In this document: positions 51,954 to 59,858 of the stretch, one piece after another
Numbering within the stretch: position 1 is the first letter of the stretch
Layout of the letters: each line of letters begins with the position of its first letter
Assembly (NCBI GenBank): GCA_023435895.1
Contig: JAEZLH010000033.1
Location: 186,001-250,000, forward strand
Length of the DNA stretch: 64,000 nt
Origin: Bacillota bacterium
Lineage (GTDB): Bacteria > Bacillota > Clostridia > Lachnospirales > Lachnospiraceae
Direction of reading: 5' to 3'
The notes under the pieces: model-generated
What the model saw: only the letters and a program-made list of their open reading frames with translations
Databases searched by the model: none
Told to the model about the DNA's origin: nothing
Program-made: the position numbers and the translations under genes

Positions 51954-52742
51954 CTATATTCCCTCCCCTTGGGTCAATTCACCGGAACGTTGAAATTCCA
52001 AAAACACTTTAGCAAACAACTCTCCTGTCTTACTTAATGGATTGCTGAATATTTCATTCACATATCCTGATTCAATGATTAATCCATCCTCGAGAACTGC
52101 CATTCGCTCACAAGTATATTTAATTGCATCCAATTCATGGGTAATCATTAAAATAGTAATACCCGTCGATTTATTGATGTTTTTCAGTAATTCTAGTATT
52201 TGGAATGTAGTTTGAGGGTCTAGTGCTGAAGTTGCTTCGTCACTTAGTAAAACAGAAGGTTTATTCACCAATGCTCTTGCAATACCAACTCTCTGCTTTT
52301 GACCCCCAGAAAGTCCACCCGGATATACCTTTAATTTATCTGAAAGCCCAACTAGCTCAGCTGCTTCCAATACTCGTTCTTTTATTTGATTTTTTGGTAC
52401 TTTACTTATCTCCAATGGATACGCAATATTCTTGTAAACGTTCATGGATTCAAATAGATTAAAGCTTTGAAAAATCATACCAATCTTTCGACGTTCTAAA
52501 AGCAACTGACTTTTCGAAAGAGATAAAATATCTACCCCGTCCACTAAAACAATTCCACTATCAGGCTTCTCCAGACGATTGATGCACCTAGCTAAGGTTG
52601 ATTTACCGGCACCGCTAAAACCAATGATTCCGAATATTTCTCCCTTCTTTACGCTTAAATCAACACCTTTTAAAACTTTTAGTGGCTGTTCATGCGTTAT
52701 GTATGTCTTATGCAAGTTTTCAATACGTATATAATCATCCAT
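51954..52742 (-). CDS. metN: MetN-type ABC ATPase lacking the C-terminal regulatory domain
   Basis: A 262-residue ATPase with Walker A GFSGAGKSTL, signature LSGGQKQRVGIARAL and Walker B VLLSDEATSALDP. It aligns with MetN, but canonical MetN is ~340 residues and carries a C-terminal ACT-like NIL domain that binds methionine and inhibits transport. Here the protein stops just after the ATPase core (EFQRSGELTQGEGI), so that feedback is missing. It follows a 210-base leader with a Cys-codon uORF and terminator. Confidence 0.92.
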   Translation of the reverse strand: MDDYIRIENLHKTYITHEQPLKVLKGVDLSVKKGEIFGIIGFSGAGKSTLARCINRLEKPDSGIVLVDGVDILSLSKSQLLLERRKIGMIFQSFNLFESMNVYKNIAYPLEISKVPKNQIKERVLEAAELVGLSDKLKVYPGGLSGGQKQRVGIARALVNKPSVLLSDEATSALDPQTTFQILELLKNINKSTGITILMITHELDAIKYTCERMAVLEDGLIIESGYVNEIFSNPLSKTGELFAKVFLEFQRSGELTQGEGI

Positions 52743-52819
52743 TCTTTTTATGCATGTAGATTTTGATTGCTACATATGCTCCTTCCGCTAAATCTTTAAA
52801 TATGTTTATTTGAAGAAAC

Positions 52820-52850
52820 AAAAAAGTCTAGCCTTGTTAAGCTGGTTCTT
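52820..52850 (-). terminator. Attenuator terminator of the MetNIQ-type operon
   Basis: Minus strand AGCTT-AACA-AGGCT (52843-52830), with partial outer pairing (AAG/CTT), followed by six T's (52825-52820). The stem is weak, as regulated terminators often are. Its CTTAA and GCT can instead pair with TTAAG (52869-52865) and AGC (52876-52874) just after the uORF stop, giving an exclusive antiterminator. Confidence 0.6.
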
Positions 52851-52880
52851 TATAAGTTATAGTTCTTAATCATGCTCTAC

Positions 52881-52955
52881 TTATTTAGTATTGCAACAAC
52901 AACCATACTCATTTTTGCTCTTACACCACAATACATCTAGATTGAAACGTAACAT
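52881..52955 (-). CDS. 24-residue Cys-rich leader peptide
   Basis: An ATG at 52955 with GGAGGG seven bases upstream opens a 24-codon frame that ends at TAA 52881. The last part reads YGCCCNTK, with three consecutive Cys codons (TGT TGT TGC) 12 bases before the stop; another Cys is at codon 11. It lies between a consensus promoter (53014-53042) and a terminator (52820-52850) ahead of metN. The layout is that of a ribosome-mediated attenuator sensing charged tRNA-Cys. The peptide itself probably has no other function. Confidence 0.75.
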   Translation of the reverse strand: MLRFNLDVLWCKSKNEYGCCCNTK

Positions 52956-53013
52956 ACAATTTCCCTCCATTCCGTTTTGATACATACTAAATATATATGT
53001 TTACTATACATAG

Positions 53014-53042
53014 ATTATATGCAACAAATTCCAATATGTCAA
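53014..53042 (-). promoter_or_regulatory. Promoter of the Cys leader/MetNIQ operon
   Basis: Minus strand TTGACA (53042-53037), 17-base spacer, TATAAT (53019-53014): a perfect consensus. The start near 53007 gives a leader of about 265 bases, which contains the uORF and terminator. Confidence 0.85.
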
Positions 53043-53076
53043 TAGAATTTTATTTTTTTATCTTTGAAATATTGAG

Positions 53077-53122
53077 TAGGGTGTCAAAAGGGGTTTTCAA
53101 AGAGTTTATAGGCAAATTGCAT
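53077..53122. repeat. Dispersed repeat, copy C
   Basis: TTGAGTAGGGTGTCAAAAGG followed by TATAGGCAAATTGC matches copy A (37852-37935) across its left arm and loop, and on to AGTAAAAAGACC inside the neighbouring terminator. The right inverted arm of copy A is absent here. Confidence 0.6.
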
Positions 53123-53164
53123 AAAGTAAAAAGACCATATCGTCAAAAATGGTCTTTTTACTTT
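53123..53164. terminator. Terminator of the ABC-F gene
   Basis: A perfect 16-bp stem, AAAGTAAAAAGACCAT (53123-53138) and its complement (53149-53164), with T-rich ends on both strands. It lies 30 bases past the ABC-F stop and separates it from the leader promoter of the next operon. Confidence 0.85.
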
Positions 53165-53193
53165 ATTTCTTCCTATATTCCTAAACCTTAAAA

Positions 53194-55218
53194 TTAATTC
53201 TGACTGTACCACTGTATATATAACATTTCAAGTTCTTGACTTAGTTCTTCTTTCTTCTTGAATAATTCTTCGAGGATTACACAATTTGAGCTGTTGGCCT
53301 CTATCATTAGCTCCAAGTTACGAATCTCTTCTTCCAGTATCTCGATTTTACCTTCAATAAGCTCTATCTTTCTAATATTTCTTGAGTTTATATTTTTTGA
53401 GTTCTCAATATTTGAGTTACTATTATTTGAATTCACATTATTTGGATTTGTAATTTTTGAACTCATATTTTTAGGCTTAACATTTTGTGGATTAGCATTC
53501 CGTTGTTCCAAGTTTGAATTATTTGAGAAGGTTTGATTATTTTGATTCCGACCATTGGGTTTTCCCAAATCACTTTGTGTTATGGTCTGTTTTTCCTTCC
53601 GCTTTCCTAGTTCCTCTTGATAATAAGCATAATCCCCATCATATTCCTGTGTTGTAAAATTCTCAATTCCAATTATTTTATCCGCAATTTTATCGATAAA
53701 ATATCGGTCATGGGATACGAAAAGCAGTGTTCCGCTAAAACCCAATAAGGTCTCCTCCAGCACCTCCCGGGAGTCAATATCCAGATGATTGGTTGGTTCA
53801 TCCAAAACTAACAGATTAACTCCTTCATAGGTCAGTGAACAAAGCTTTAGTCGGCTCTTTTCTCCACCGGATAAAAATTTTATGCTTTTATTTACATCAT
53901 CATTGAAGAATAACACCTTCGCCAACTGGGCTCTGGCATCCCCGTAGGTGAGATTATGAACTCTTGAAAAATACTCCAAAACAGTTTGATTCTCATCATA
54001 AAAATCAACCTGCTGAGGAAGATAACCAATTACAACTTGGGAACCCAGCTTCACCGTCCCACCATCTGGCTCTAATTCGCCTAAAAGCAGCCTTAGAAGT
54101 GTGGTTTTACCACAGCCATTTTCTCCAATGATGCACACTCTATCCTGATAAAAGACATTGATTTTACTATCCTGTAAAAGCAATCGTTCTCCAAAGCTTT
54201 TCTTAAGGTCAAGTGCTTCAACAACAATCTTTCCCGACCTTCCTATCTCCGTTTGATTTAAACGTATTTTTCTTTTATTTAAGATGGGACGATCCAAAAC
54301 ATCAACTTTCTCAAGACGTTTTTCAATCTCTTTTGCGCGCTTATACATGGTTTCACTATCTCTCATGGCACCCCAGATACGAAAACGTTCAATCTGCTGC
54401 TCCATTCGATCAATTTTTTTCTGTTGGTTCTGATAATCCTTTTGTGCAATCAAAAATCGTCGTTCTTTTTCTGTAACATAGTAGCTGTAATTGCCTAGGT
54501 ATTCCTCCGCCCTGTCATGATTTAACTCAATGATTCGATTAATAACATTGTCTAGAAAGAATCGATCATGGGATATAATAAGCGCCGCCCCCTTATATTC
54601 CTTCAAGAAACCTTCCAGCCATGTAATTGTATTTAAATCCAAATGATTGGTTGGCTCATCAAGAAGCAATATATCCGGTTCCTCCAACAAAAGTTTTGCT
54701 AAAATCACTCTTGTCTTTTCTCCCCCGCTCAGACTGTTAAACCGCATAATCTTAAGCTCTTCAGTTATCTTAAGACCCTCTGTAATTTTATTAATCTTTG
54801 TCTCAAGTTCATACCCTCCACCTAATTCATATTGTTCCTGTAATCTACTATATTTCAAAATGGCTTTTTCAAGCTCCTGATCCTTTTGTTCCATCATCTG
54901 AAGCTCCAATTCATCCATCTGTGAGCGTATTTCATGGAGTAGTTCAAAGGCCATCTGTATGACATCCATAACACAAGTTTCTTCTTTATATTCAGGGATT
55001 TGATTCAGATAACCCAGCTTACAATCCTTCCTTACGCTTATGTTACCGGCTTGATGCTCCTCCTCTCCCATCAAGATTCTCAAAATCGAGGTCTTTCCAC
55101 ATCCATTCCTTCCAATTAACCCGATGTGCTCCCCAGTTTTTATATCAAAGGAAATGCCTTCAAATATCTTATTTGCTCCATAAAACTTCATTAAATTATC
55201 TATACTTAATTCTATCAT
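53194..55218 (-). CDS. ABC-F ATPase, probable ribosome-protection/antibiotic-resistance type
   Basis: A 674-residue soluble protein with two ABC domains. Domain 1 has Walker A GRNGCGKTS, LSGGEKTRV and DEPTNHLD; domain 2 has GENGCGKTT, LSGGEKSRL and DEPTNHLD. A helical interdomain linker (RMEQQIERFRIWGAMRDSET) would reach into the ribosomal E site. After domain 2 comes a ~60-residue Asn-rich stretch and a coiled coil (~600-674). No membrane helices. I start it at 55218 (MIELSIDNL), with AAAGGA upstream; an in-frame extension to 55281 would run through the attenuator hairpin. The uORF leader strongly suggests drug induction; which drug is unknown. Confidence 0.92.
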   Translation of the reverse strand: MIELSIDNLMKFYGANKIFEGISFDIKTGEHIGLIGRNGCGKTSILRILMGEEEHQAGNISVRKDCKLGYLNQIPEYKEETCVMDVIQMAFELLHEIRSQMDELELQMMEQKDQELEKAILKYSRLQEQYELGGGYELETKINKITEGLKITEELKIMRFNSLSGGEKTRVILAKLLLEEPDILLLDEPTNHLDLNTITWLEGFLKEYKGAALIISHDRFFLDNVINRIIELNHDRAEEYLGNYSYYVTEKERRFLIAQKDYQNQQKKIDRMEQQIERFRIWGAMRDSETMYKRAKEIEKRLEKVDVLDRPILNKRKIRLNQTEIGRSGKIVVEALDLKKSFGERLLLQDSKINVFYQDRVCIIGENGCGKTTLLRLLLGELEPDGGTVKLGSQVVIGYLPQQVDFYDENQTVLEYFSRVHNLTYGDARAQLAKVLFFNDDVNKSIKFLSGGEKSRLKLCSLTYEGVNLLVLDEPTNHLDIDSREVLEETLLGFSGTLLFVSHDRYFIDKIADKIIGIENFTTQEYDGDYAYYQEELGKRKEKQTITQSDLGKPNGRNQNNQTFSNNSNLEQRNANPQNVKPKNMSSKITNPNNVNSNNSNSNIENSKNINSRNIRKIELIEGKIEILEEEIRNLELMIEANSSNCVILEELFKKKEELSQELEMLYIQWYSQN

Positions 55219-55246
55219 TTTATCGTTTCCTTTCTTTTTTAAGACA

Positions 55247-55278
55247 CAAAAAAACCCAAGACCTATAAGCCTTGGGTT
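55247..55278 (-). terminator. Attenuator terminator of the ABC-F gene
   Basis: Minus strand AACCCAAG (55278-55271), 10-base loop, CTTGGGTT (55260-55253), then a T7 run. It ends about 30 bases before the ABC-F start, so transcription stops before the gene unless an antiterminator forms. Confidence 0.85.
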
Positions 55279-55317
55279 CATTCATCCATATGATTATATT
55301 ATCATGAATTCTCCAAA
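55271..55317 (-). promoter_or_regulatory. Antiterminator stem of the ABC-F leader
   Basis: Minus strand TTTGG (55317-55313) and ATTCAT (55309-55304) can pair with ATGAAT (55285-55280) and CCAAG (55275-55271). This consumes the left arm of the terminator. The 5' half overlaps the last codons and stop of the uORF, so a ribosome terminating there would block it and favour termination. Confidence 0.7.
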
Positions 55318-55430
55318 TTTCTTATATGGTTCTGATCTAAACTATTAATTTTAGACGCACTTATCCCGTTATTCGGTAAAATTGCGATCATAATAGCTTC
55401 AAATCTAATCCATCTAAGTGTTGTATTCAT
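55302..55430 (-). CDS. 42-residue leader peptide of the ABC-F gene
   Basis: An ATG at 55430 with AAGGATGG upstream opens a 42-codon frame to TGA at 55302. The peptide starts MNTTLRWIRFEAIMIAILPN and continues polar. It lies between a consensus promoter (55464-55492) and the antiterminator/terminator pair. A ribosome slowed by a drug in this frame would leave the antiterminator half free to form. The peptide sequence itself may also tune stalling. Confidence 0.75.
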   Translation of the reverse strand: MNTTLRWIRFEAIMIAILPNNGISASKINSLDQNHIRNLENS

Positions 55431-55463
55431 GAGTTACCATCCTTAAAATATTCTCTAAAATAA

Positions 55464-55492
55464 ATTATATGTAATAAACTGTATTACGTCAA
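55464..55492 (-). promoter_or_regulatory. Promoter of the ABC-F leader
   Basis: Minus strand TTGACG (55492-55487), 17-base spacer, TATAAT (55469-55464). The DNA from 55493 to 55752 contains no gene and no clear promoter for the kinase gene that follows. Confidence 0.8.
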
Positions 55493-55752
55493 GAAGTTTT
55501 TCAGTAAAGGTAAGAGTTAAATGTATTCTCTGATGGTAATACGCAAAGGTAAACCTATCATTATCTTTACATTGATCTCAAGGATAAATTGATTAAGTTA
55601 TTACCTTGCAGATATTTTTTATCCTGTTCTATAAAAATATTGATATAAAAAACGATGCAACGTATAATAGCAATTAAGAGAAGATTGCTATAGTTTACCA
55701 TTACAAATTACAGCTTTATTTCACTGTTATAGCGAACCAATAGGAGGGTTTT

Positions 55753-56682
55753 ATGGAACAGATGGCTAAATCCATTGTAAACAAATATGTGGGGACAAAC
55801 CTGCAGAAAGTCACATCACTGGGTGGCGGATGGTACGGCCGTGTTTTTTTGGCGGAAATGACTTCTGAACCGACTCGAGTAATTATTAAGTTCCATCTGT
55901 TTCCCAACCTTGCAGAAAAGGAGGCCTGCCAGCTGGAGATATTGGCAGCTCATGCAACCTTAAAAATGCCGGAAGTATTATTTGTTCACAAGGCGACCTC
56001 TGATATCCCCTATGACGCCATTCTTATGGAATATATTCCGGGAGTTAATGCCGGCAACTATAATATTCAAGATATAAAAGAAAAAAACCGGGTTGAGATT
56101 GGTGCACAAATAGTGGACAATTTGCTTTCGTACCACAAATTCATTCATCCCTACGGGTTTGGCGAAATTGGGTCAACCTCTTTTGAGCCTGACTGGAAGA
56201 AATGGTATAAAATCAAAGCAGACGATGCGTTATTAAAGGGTGAAAAGATGTATGCCAGTGGAAAAATTGATGATGTTATCTTTTCCGTGGTAAAAAGATC
56301 TCACGAACTTTATGACAAGATATTCTATTTGCCTGTTAAGGAAGCGCGTTTAATCCATGGTGATTACAACACTTGGAATATACTACTTGACGATAACTTG
56401 ACAAAGGTAAGTGCGGTAATCGACCCACTCAACTGCTGCTTTGGGGATTCCGAAATGGACTTATATCAACTCAATCATGCTAATGGTAAGGAGTATGGTC
56501 TACTGGATCTCTATGCATCCAAGTGCCCCTTAAGTGAAAACTTTTCCTTGAAATCAAGTTTTTATGAGCTTTTTGAACACATAATTCATTATTATGATAC
56601 TAAAGTTGAGATTGATTATCCATTTATGGCGGGTCTCTCAAAGGAGCTGGAACAACAGATGCGGAACTTCGGGTTGCTGTAA
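55753..56682 (+). CDS. Aminoglycoside-phosphotransferase-fold kinase
   Basis: A 309-residue APH/choline-kinase-like protein with a glycine-rich start (TSLGGGWYGRVFLAE), Lys in VIIKFHLF, the Brenner loop LIHGDYNTWNILLD, and the metal-binding VIDPLNCCFGDSEMDL. The substrate may be a fructosamine, amino sugar or drug; the fold alone does not tell. GGAGG lies five bases upstream of the ATG. It is divergent from the ABC-F leader, so a joint resistance island is possible but unproven. Confidence 0.85.
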   Translation: MEQMAKSIVNKYVGTNLQKVTSLGGGWYGRVFLAEMTSEPTRVIIKFHLFPNLAEKEACQLEILAAHATLKMPEVLFVHKATSDIPYDAILMEYIPGVNAGNYNIQDIKEKNRVEIGAQIVDNLLSYHKFIHPYGFGEIGSTSFEPDWKKWYKIKADDALLKGEKMYASGKIDDVIFSVVKRSHELYDKIFYLPVKEARLIHGDYNTWNILLDDNLTKVSAVIDPLNCCFGDSEMDLYQLNHANGKEYGLLDLYASKCPLSENFSLKSSFYELFEHIIHYYDTKVEIDYPFMAGLSKELEQQMRNFGLL

Positions 56683-56886
56683 CGATATCGCTAAAATGAT
56701 GTCATCCAATTTTTAACGTTATATTGGCAATATTTATTATTTTTCTTCATTAGAGATACCTCACTCTCCCATATATTGTCATTCTCCTAATCAAAATATT
56801 TTTTCAGGCGGGAAACTACTGGGCAGCCCCTCTTTTATAGAATATGTTCAAAACAAAGGCTTACTCATCTCCTGCTGATCTCGTGC

Positions 56887-57219
56887 TTATTTTACTCCAT
56901 ATCTATCTTTCTGGTTGAAAAATGTCATATCCGCATATCCAGCAAATATTCTTCCTGAATGCTTCACCCCATCCGGAATATAATATTTCTCACCTTTCTG
57001 ATAGGTTTTTGTAACTCCATCGATCTTCATCTCGATTTTTCCTTCGAGAACGACTCCCCATTGACTTGCATGTGAATGCTCCGGTAAATCGATATCCTCA
57101 GTAAATTCCATAAAGATAATTTGGTAGGTATCTCCTTGTGACAGGTATGCATTAATTCCTTGCAATGGAATATCAGCCATAGGAAGCTTTATAATTGGTT
57201 CTGGAAATACATCTGGCAT
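56887..57219 (-). CDS. Single-domain cupin protein
   Basis: A 110-residue cupin_2 beta-barrel. Motif 1 is PEHSHASQWGVVLEGKIEM (two His), motif 2 is YYIPDGVKHSG. It probably binds one metal ion and acts on, or senses, a small molecule. AGGAGG precedes the ATG. It is monocistronic; the gaps on both sides (56683-56886, 57220-57423) show no gene. Confidence 0.85.
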   Translation of the reverse strand: MPDVFPEPIIKLPMADIPLQGINAYLSQGDTYQIIFMEFTEDIDLPEHSHASQWGVVLEGKIEMKIDGVTKTYQKGEKYYIPDGVKHSGRIFAGYADMTFFNQKDRYGVK

Positions 57220-57423
57220 CTGATTTTCTCCTCCTTATTTATTATTGTTTATTATATTTTATAATATTGTATTTGAGGTTATTGTTCAATAATAATTTAC
57301 AAAATCATGAAGATTATTACCAGTATTCAGAGTGGTTTGAGGAGCTAGGGAAAGAAAAACACTCTTAAGAAAGGCTTCAAAAGCACATATACACTTTAGG
57401 ATTCATTCTTTCTTTTTACACCA

Positions 57424-58605
57424 TTATCTTAAATCTGTCGCAGGCTTGCCGATGAGGTTATTTACAACTACATCCCTGCCGTTTACCTTTTGGGGCCATT
57501 TCCGCCATACTATGAATATAAGTATAAGGGAGGATGTGATTAGGATTGTCAGTAACCGCAGTTCAAAAACAATCATCGGTCCTCCAAACAAAAGACCAAA
57601 ATCAATTTGAGTATTAGGGTACATAGGGGTAAAATAGCTGATTACTTTAAATAAATCAGGCATGATTTGTAATGGCATAGTACCACCACCAGCTATTGTC
57701 TGCGCAAGCATTAATGGTATATTAATAAAGATACCGTTTTGCCCAAATAATACCGAGAATATTAAGGTAAACTGAAAAGCAGTTATCTGCATAAACATCT
57801 GCTGCAGGTAAATAATAGCCATCTTTTGAATACTAATCGAAATCAATGTTTTCGCCATCATCACTCCAAATAAAGGCGCAAGAATTGTAATAATGAATCC
57901 GGTAATTTCAATAAATCGAAAGGCCTTCCATTTACCGATAATTGGGATAAATACAAGAAATATATTCATCAGTACAATTGAAACAACCATTGATGAAGCG
58001 TATGTTGCTATAGATAAAAATGATGGTGCCATTATATAATCCATACTGCTAGGTGCCTTGTTCATGTAAACATTATTTTGAACTATAGAATTATTTAACT
58101 GCTCTGTGATCTTTTCTTGCTGAGCTACATTAAGATTGAGTGATTTCAATATGTTAGTTAGTTTACCTTGATTAATAACTTGATTAAAATTGTCTGTTAT
58201 AGATTTCGCAACTGCCTCCATAGTATTTATTACCGTAGTTGTATTTGATTGATCAATATAAAAATCAAGGGTTGATTTCCCTAATATTAATTTATCGGCA
58301 AATTTTTCAGGGATAACAATAATCATTTGTATCTGTCGATTATCAAGTTCCTCTTTGCTCTCTTCGAAACTCTTGTCTGTAATAACTTGATTGAATGATT
58401 TAGTCAAAGTGGGGACAAGTTGATTTTCGATAACTCTTCCTTTATCGCCATCTTGATTCACCACATTGATTGCAAGTTGATTTACTCCATTGGGCAGGAC
58501 ATGGTAACCGTAAATATAAAGTCCCACCATCGCGATCTGATAAAACACTGCCAAAATTATGGCATAGACAACACCTTTGCTTATCAAAAACTTTGTAAGT
58601 TTCAT
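57424..58605 (-). CDS. YhgE/Pip-like ABC-2 membrane protein
   Basis: A 393-residue protein with one N-terminal helix (~12-32), a ~150-residue extracytoplasmic domain with the YhgE/Pip pattern (INVVNQDGDKG; MIIVIPEKFADKL), and five C-terminal helices of ABC-2 type. No ATPase is encoded nearby. It lies 49 bases after a MerR gene on the same strand and should be its target. The role is likely efflux or envelope stress defence. Confidence 0.85.
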   Translation of the reverse strand: MKLTKFLISKGVVYAIILAVFYQIAMVGLYIYGYHVLPNGVNQLAINVVNQDGDKGRVIENQLVPTLTKSFNQVITDKSFEESKEELDNRQIQMIIVIPEKFADKLILGKSTLDFYIDQSNTTTVINTMEAVAKSITDNFNQVINQGKLTNILKSLNLNVAQQEKITEQLNNSIVQNNVYMNKAPSSMDYIMAPSFLSIATYASSMVVSIVLMNIFLVFIPIIGKWKAFRFIEITGFIITILAPLFGVMMAKTLISISIQKMAIIYLQQMFMQITAFQFTLIFSVLFGQNGIFINIPLMLAQTIAGGGTMPLQIMPDLFKVISYFTPMYPNTQIDFGLLFGGPMIVFELRLLTILITSSLILIFIVWRKWPQKVNGRDVVVNNLIGKPATDLR

Positions 58606-58654
58606 GGTTTTCCTCCTTTAACAAGATTTATAATAATAAAATCCGCCTTTATGA

Positions 58655-59446
58655 TCAGTCAGGTTCATTCGGAAGCTTTATCAGAATTCCATTCGTAAAA
58701 AGATATATGCTAAGTGCTTTTTTTAAGAAGTTTTCAATGGGTTCACTTATATTTTTTGTTTCTTCCGGCCAGTTACCGATATCTCTCCCTGCTGAAATAA
58801 GTCTTCCCAACATATCAGTGTCACCTGTTGTAAAATCATTCACCATATTCCACCAGCTCTCTGCAAGCTCCTGCCCCTCTTTTCCGGCAGGATCAGCACC
58901 CTGTTGATACAAGTTTTCCAGCTTTGCAAAAACTTCTTCTTCTAAGAATTCTTTCTTTACAGATGAGACTAATAATTTATTTTCAATACTTTTTAGTTGC
59001 TCATCATTAAGATACCGGACGACAAAGGCGTAAGGGTTCCCCAGCTTCATTAATTCCATAATGGTAATCAGTCTATCCACGCTAATCTCTTGGCCTCCCT
59101 CTGTTTCTGATATTACCTGACCTAAAGTTACAGCCATTTTATTTAAGTTTGTGATTTGATGAAGCAGTATTTCACGTTGTTGAGAAAAGACTTTTTTTAA
59201 ATCAGAGGAATTTTTTGATTTCAGGATTATGTTACTTATCTCATGAAGAGGAAATCCTAATGATTTCAAAAAAAGTATTTGCTGAAGCTTTAGTATATCA
59301 TCCCGTGTATATACTCTTTTATGGCTCTCGGTATAAGTAGAATTTAGCAAGTTAGCCTGATCGTAATACTGCAATGTCCTTACAGATACTCCGACACGTT
59401 TTGCCAATTCTCCAATTGTAAACAGACGTTCTTTATCGTTCTCCAC
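58655..59446 (-). CDS. MerR-family regulator with TipAS-type C-terminus
   Basis: A 263-residue activator. The N-terminal MerR helix-turn-helix (FTIGELAKRVGVSVRTLQYY) is followed by a coiled coil (~75-130) and a C-terminal TipAS-like domain (~140-245), which in TipA binds thiopeptides and other hydrophobic drugs. It starts at a GTG at 59446, with GAGGTGG upstream. The promoter has the 19-base spacer and dyad expected for MerR control. The membrane protein gene follows directly. Confidence 0.9.
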   Translation of the reverse strand: MENDKERLFTIGELAKRVGVSVRTLQYYDQANLLNSTYTESHKRVYTRDDILKLQQILFLKSLGFPLHEISNIILKSKNSSDLKKVFSQQREILLHQITNLNKMAVTLGQVISETEGGQEISVDRLITIMELMKLGNPYAFVVRYLNDEQLKSIENKLLVSSVKKEFLEEEVFAKLENLYQQGADPAGKEGQELAESWWNMVNDFTTGDTDMLGRLISAGRDIGNWPEETKNISEPIENFLKKALSIYLFTNGILIKLPNEPD

Positions 59447-59541
59447 ACTATTCCACCTCTCTATACTTGCTCATAGCCTAAACCCAATTCCATTGATCTT
59501 TGCTGTCCCCTGGAAATGACTATTCTCATCTTCTGTTATTT

Positions 59542-59572
59542 ATTCTATCACGTGACGTTACGTCGTTAGCAA
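59542..59572 (-). promoter_or_regulatory. MerR-type promoter with 19-base spacer
   Basis: Minus strand TTGCTA (59572-59567), 19-base spacer, TAGAAT (59547-59542). The perfect palindrome GACGTTACGTC (59554-59564) sits in the spacer. The overlong spacer with a central dyad is the signature of MerR-activated promoters. Confidence 0.8.
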
Positions 59573-59657
59573 GTACTTTTTTAATCTTCTATAAAAATTC
59601 CCCTCATAGCAAATGCACTCAATTAAATGGTCCATCTCTGATAAGTCTCCATTAAAG

Positions 59658-59701
59658 GAAGAAAAAGCCATCTTCTATTTTTATAAGATGGCTTTTTCTT
59701 C
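59658..59701 (-). terminator. Terminator of the EFR1 gene
   Basis: Arms 59658-59674 and 59685-59701 (AAGAAAAAGCCATCTT and complement) form a 17-bp stem with T-rich flank. The DNA between it and the EFR1 stop at 59859 holds no gene. Confidence 0.75.
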
Positions 59702-59858
59702 TAGAATGATATCAAAAAACAAAAACTGCCGCCCCTGGTCTTTAACTCAAGGACGACAGCTATTAGCTTCGTCATACCACCTTTATTCATCTATATATCC
59801 CTGTATGTTTCGAAAGCCTTGATGAAGAGCTCCTGCAGACCATTAGTACGACAGGATA

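Noticed and set aside
52743..53042. Possible SAM-I (S-box) or T-box riboswitch ahead of metN
   Set aside because: None of the conserved S-box core elements and no T-box AGGGTGGNACCGCG-like motif could be found in the leader; the uORF/terminator layout explains it better.
53258..53536. Plus-strand frame rich in Phe/Ser/Leu opposite the ABC-F C-terminus
   Set aside because: It is the antisense shadow of the Asn-rich repeat region, which creates a long open frame by composition.
59613..59822. 69-residue plus-strand frame
   Set aside because: It spans the EFR1 terminator hairpin and has no ribosome site or recognisable motif.
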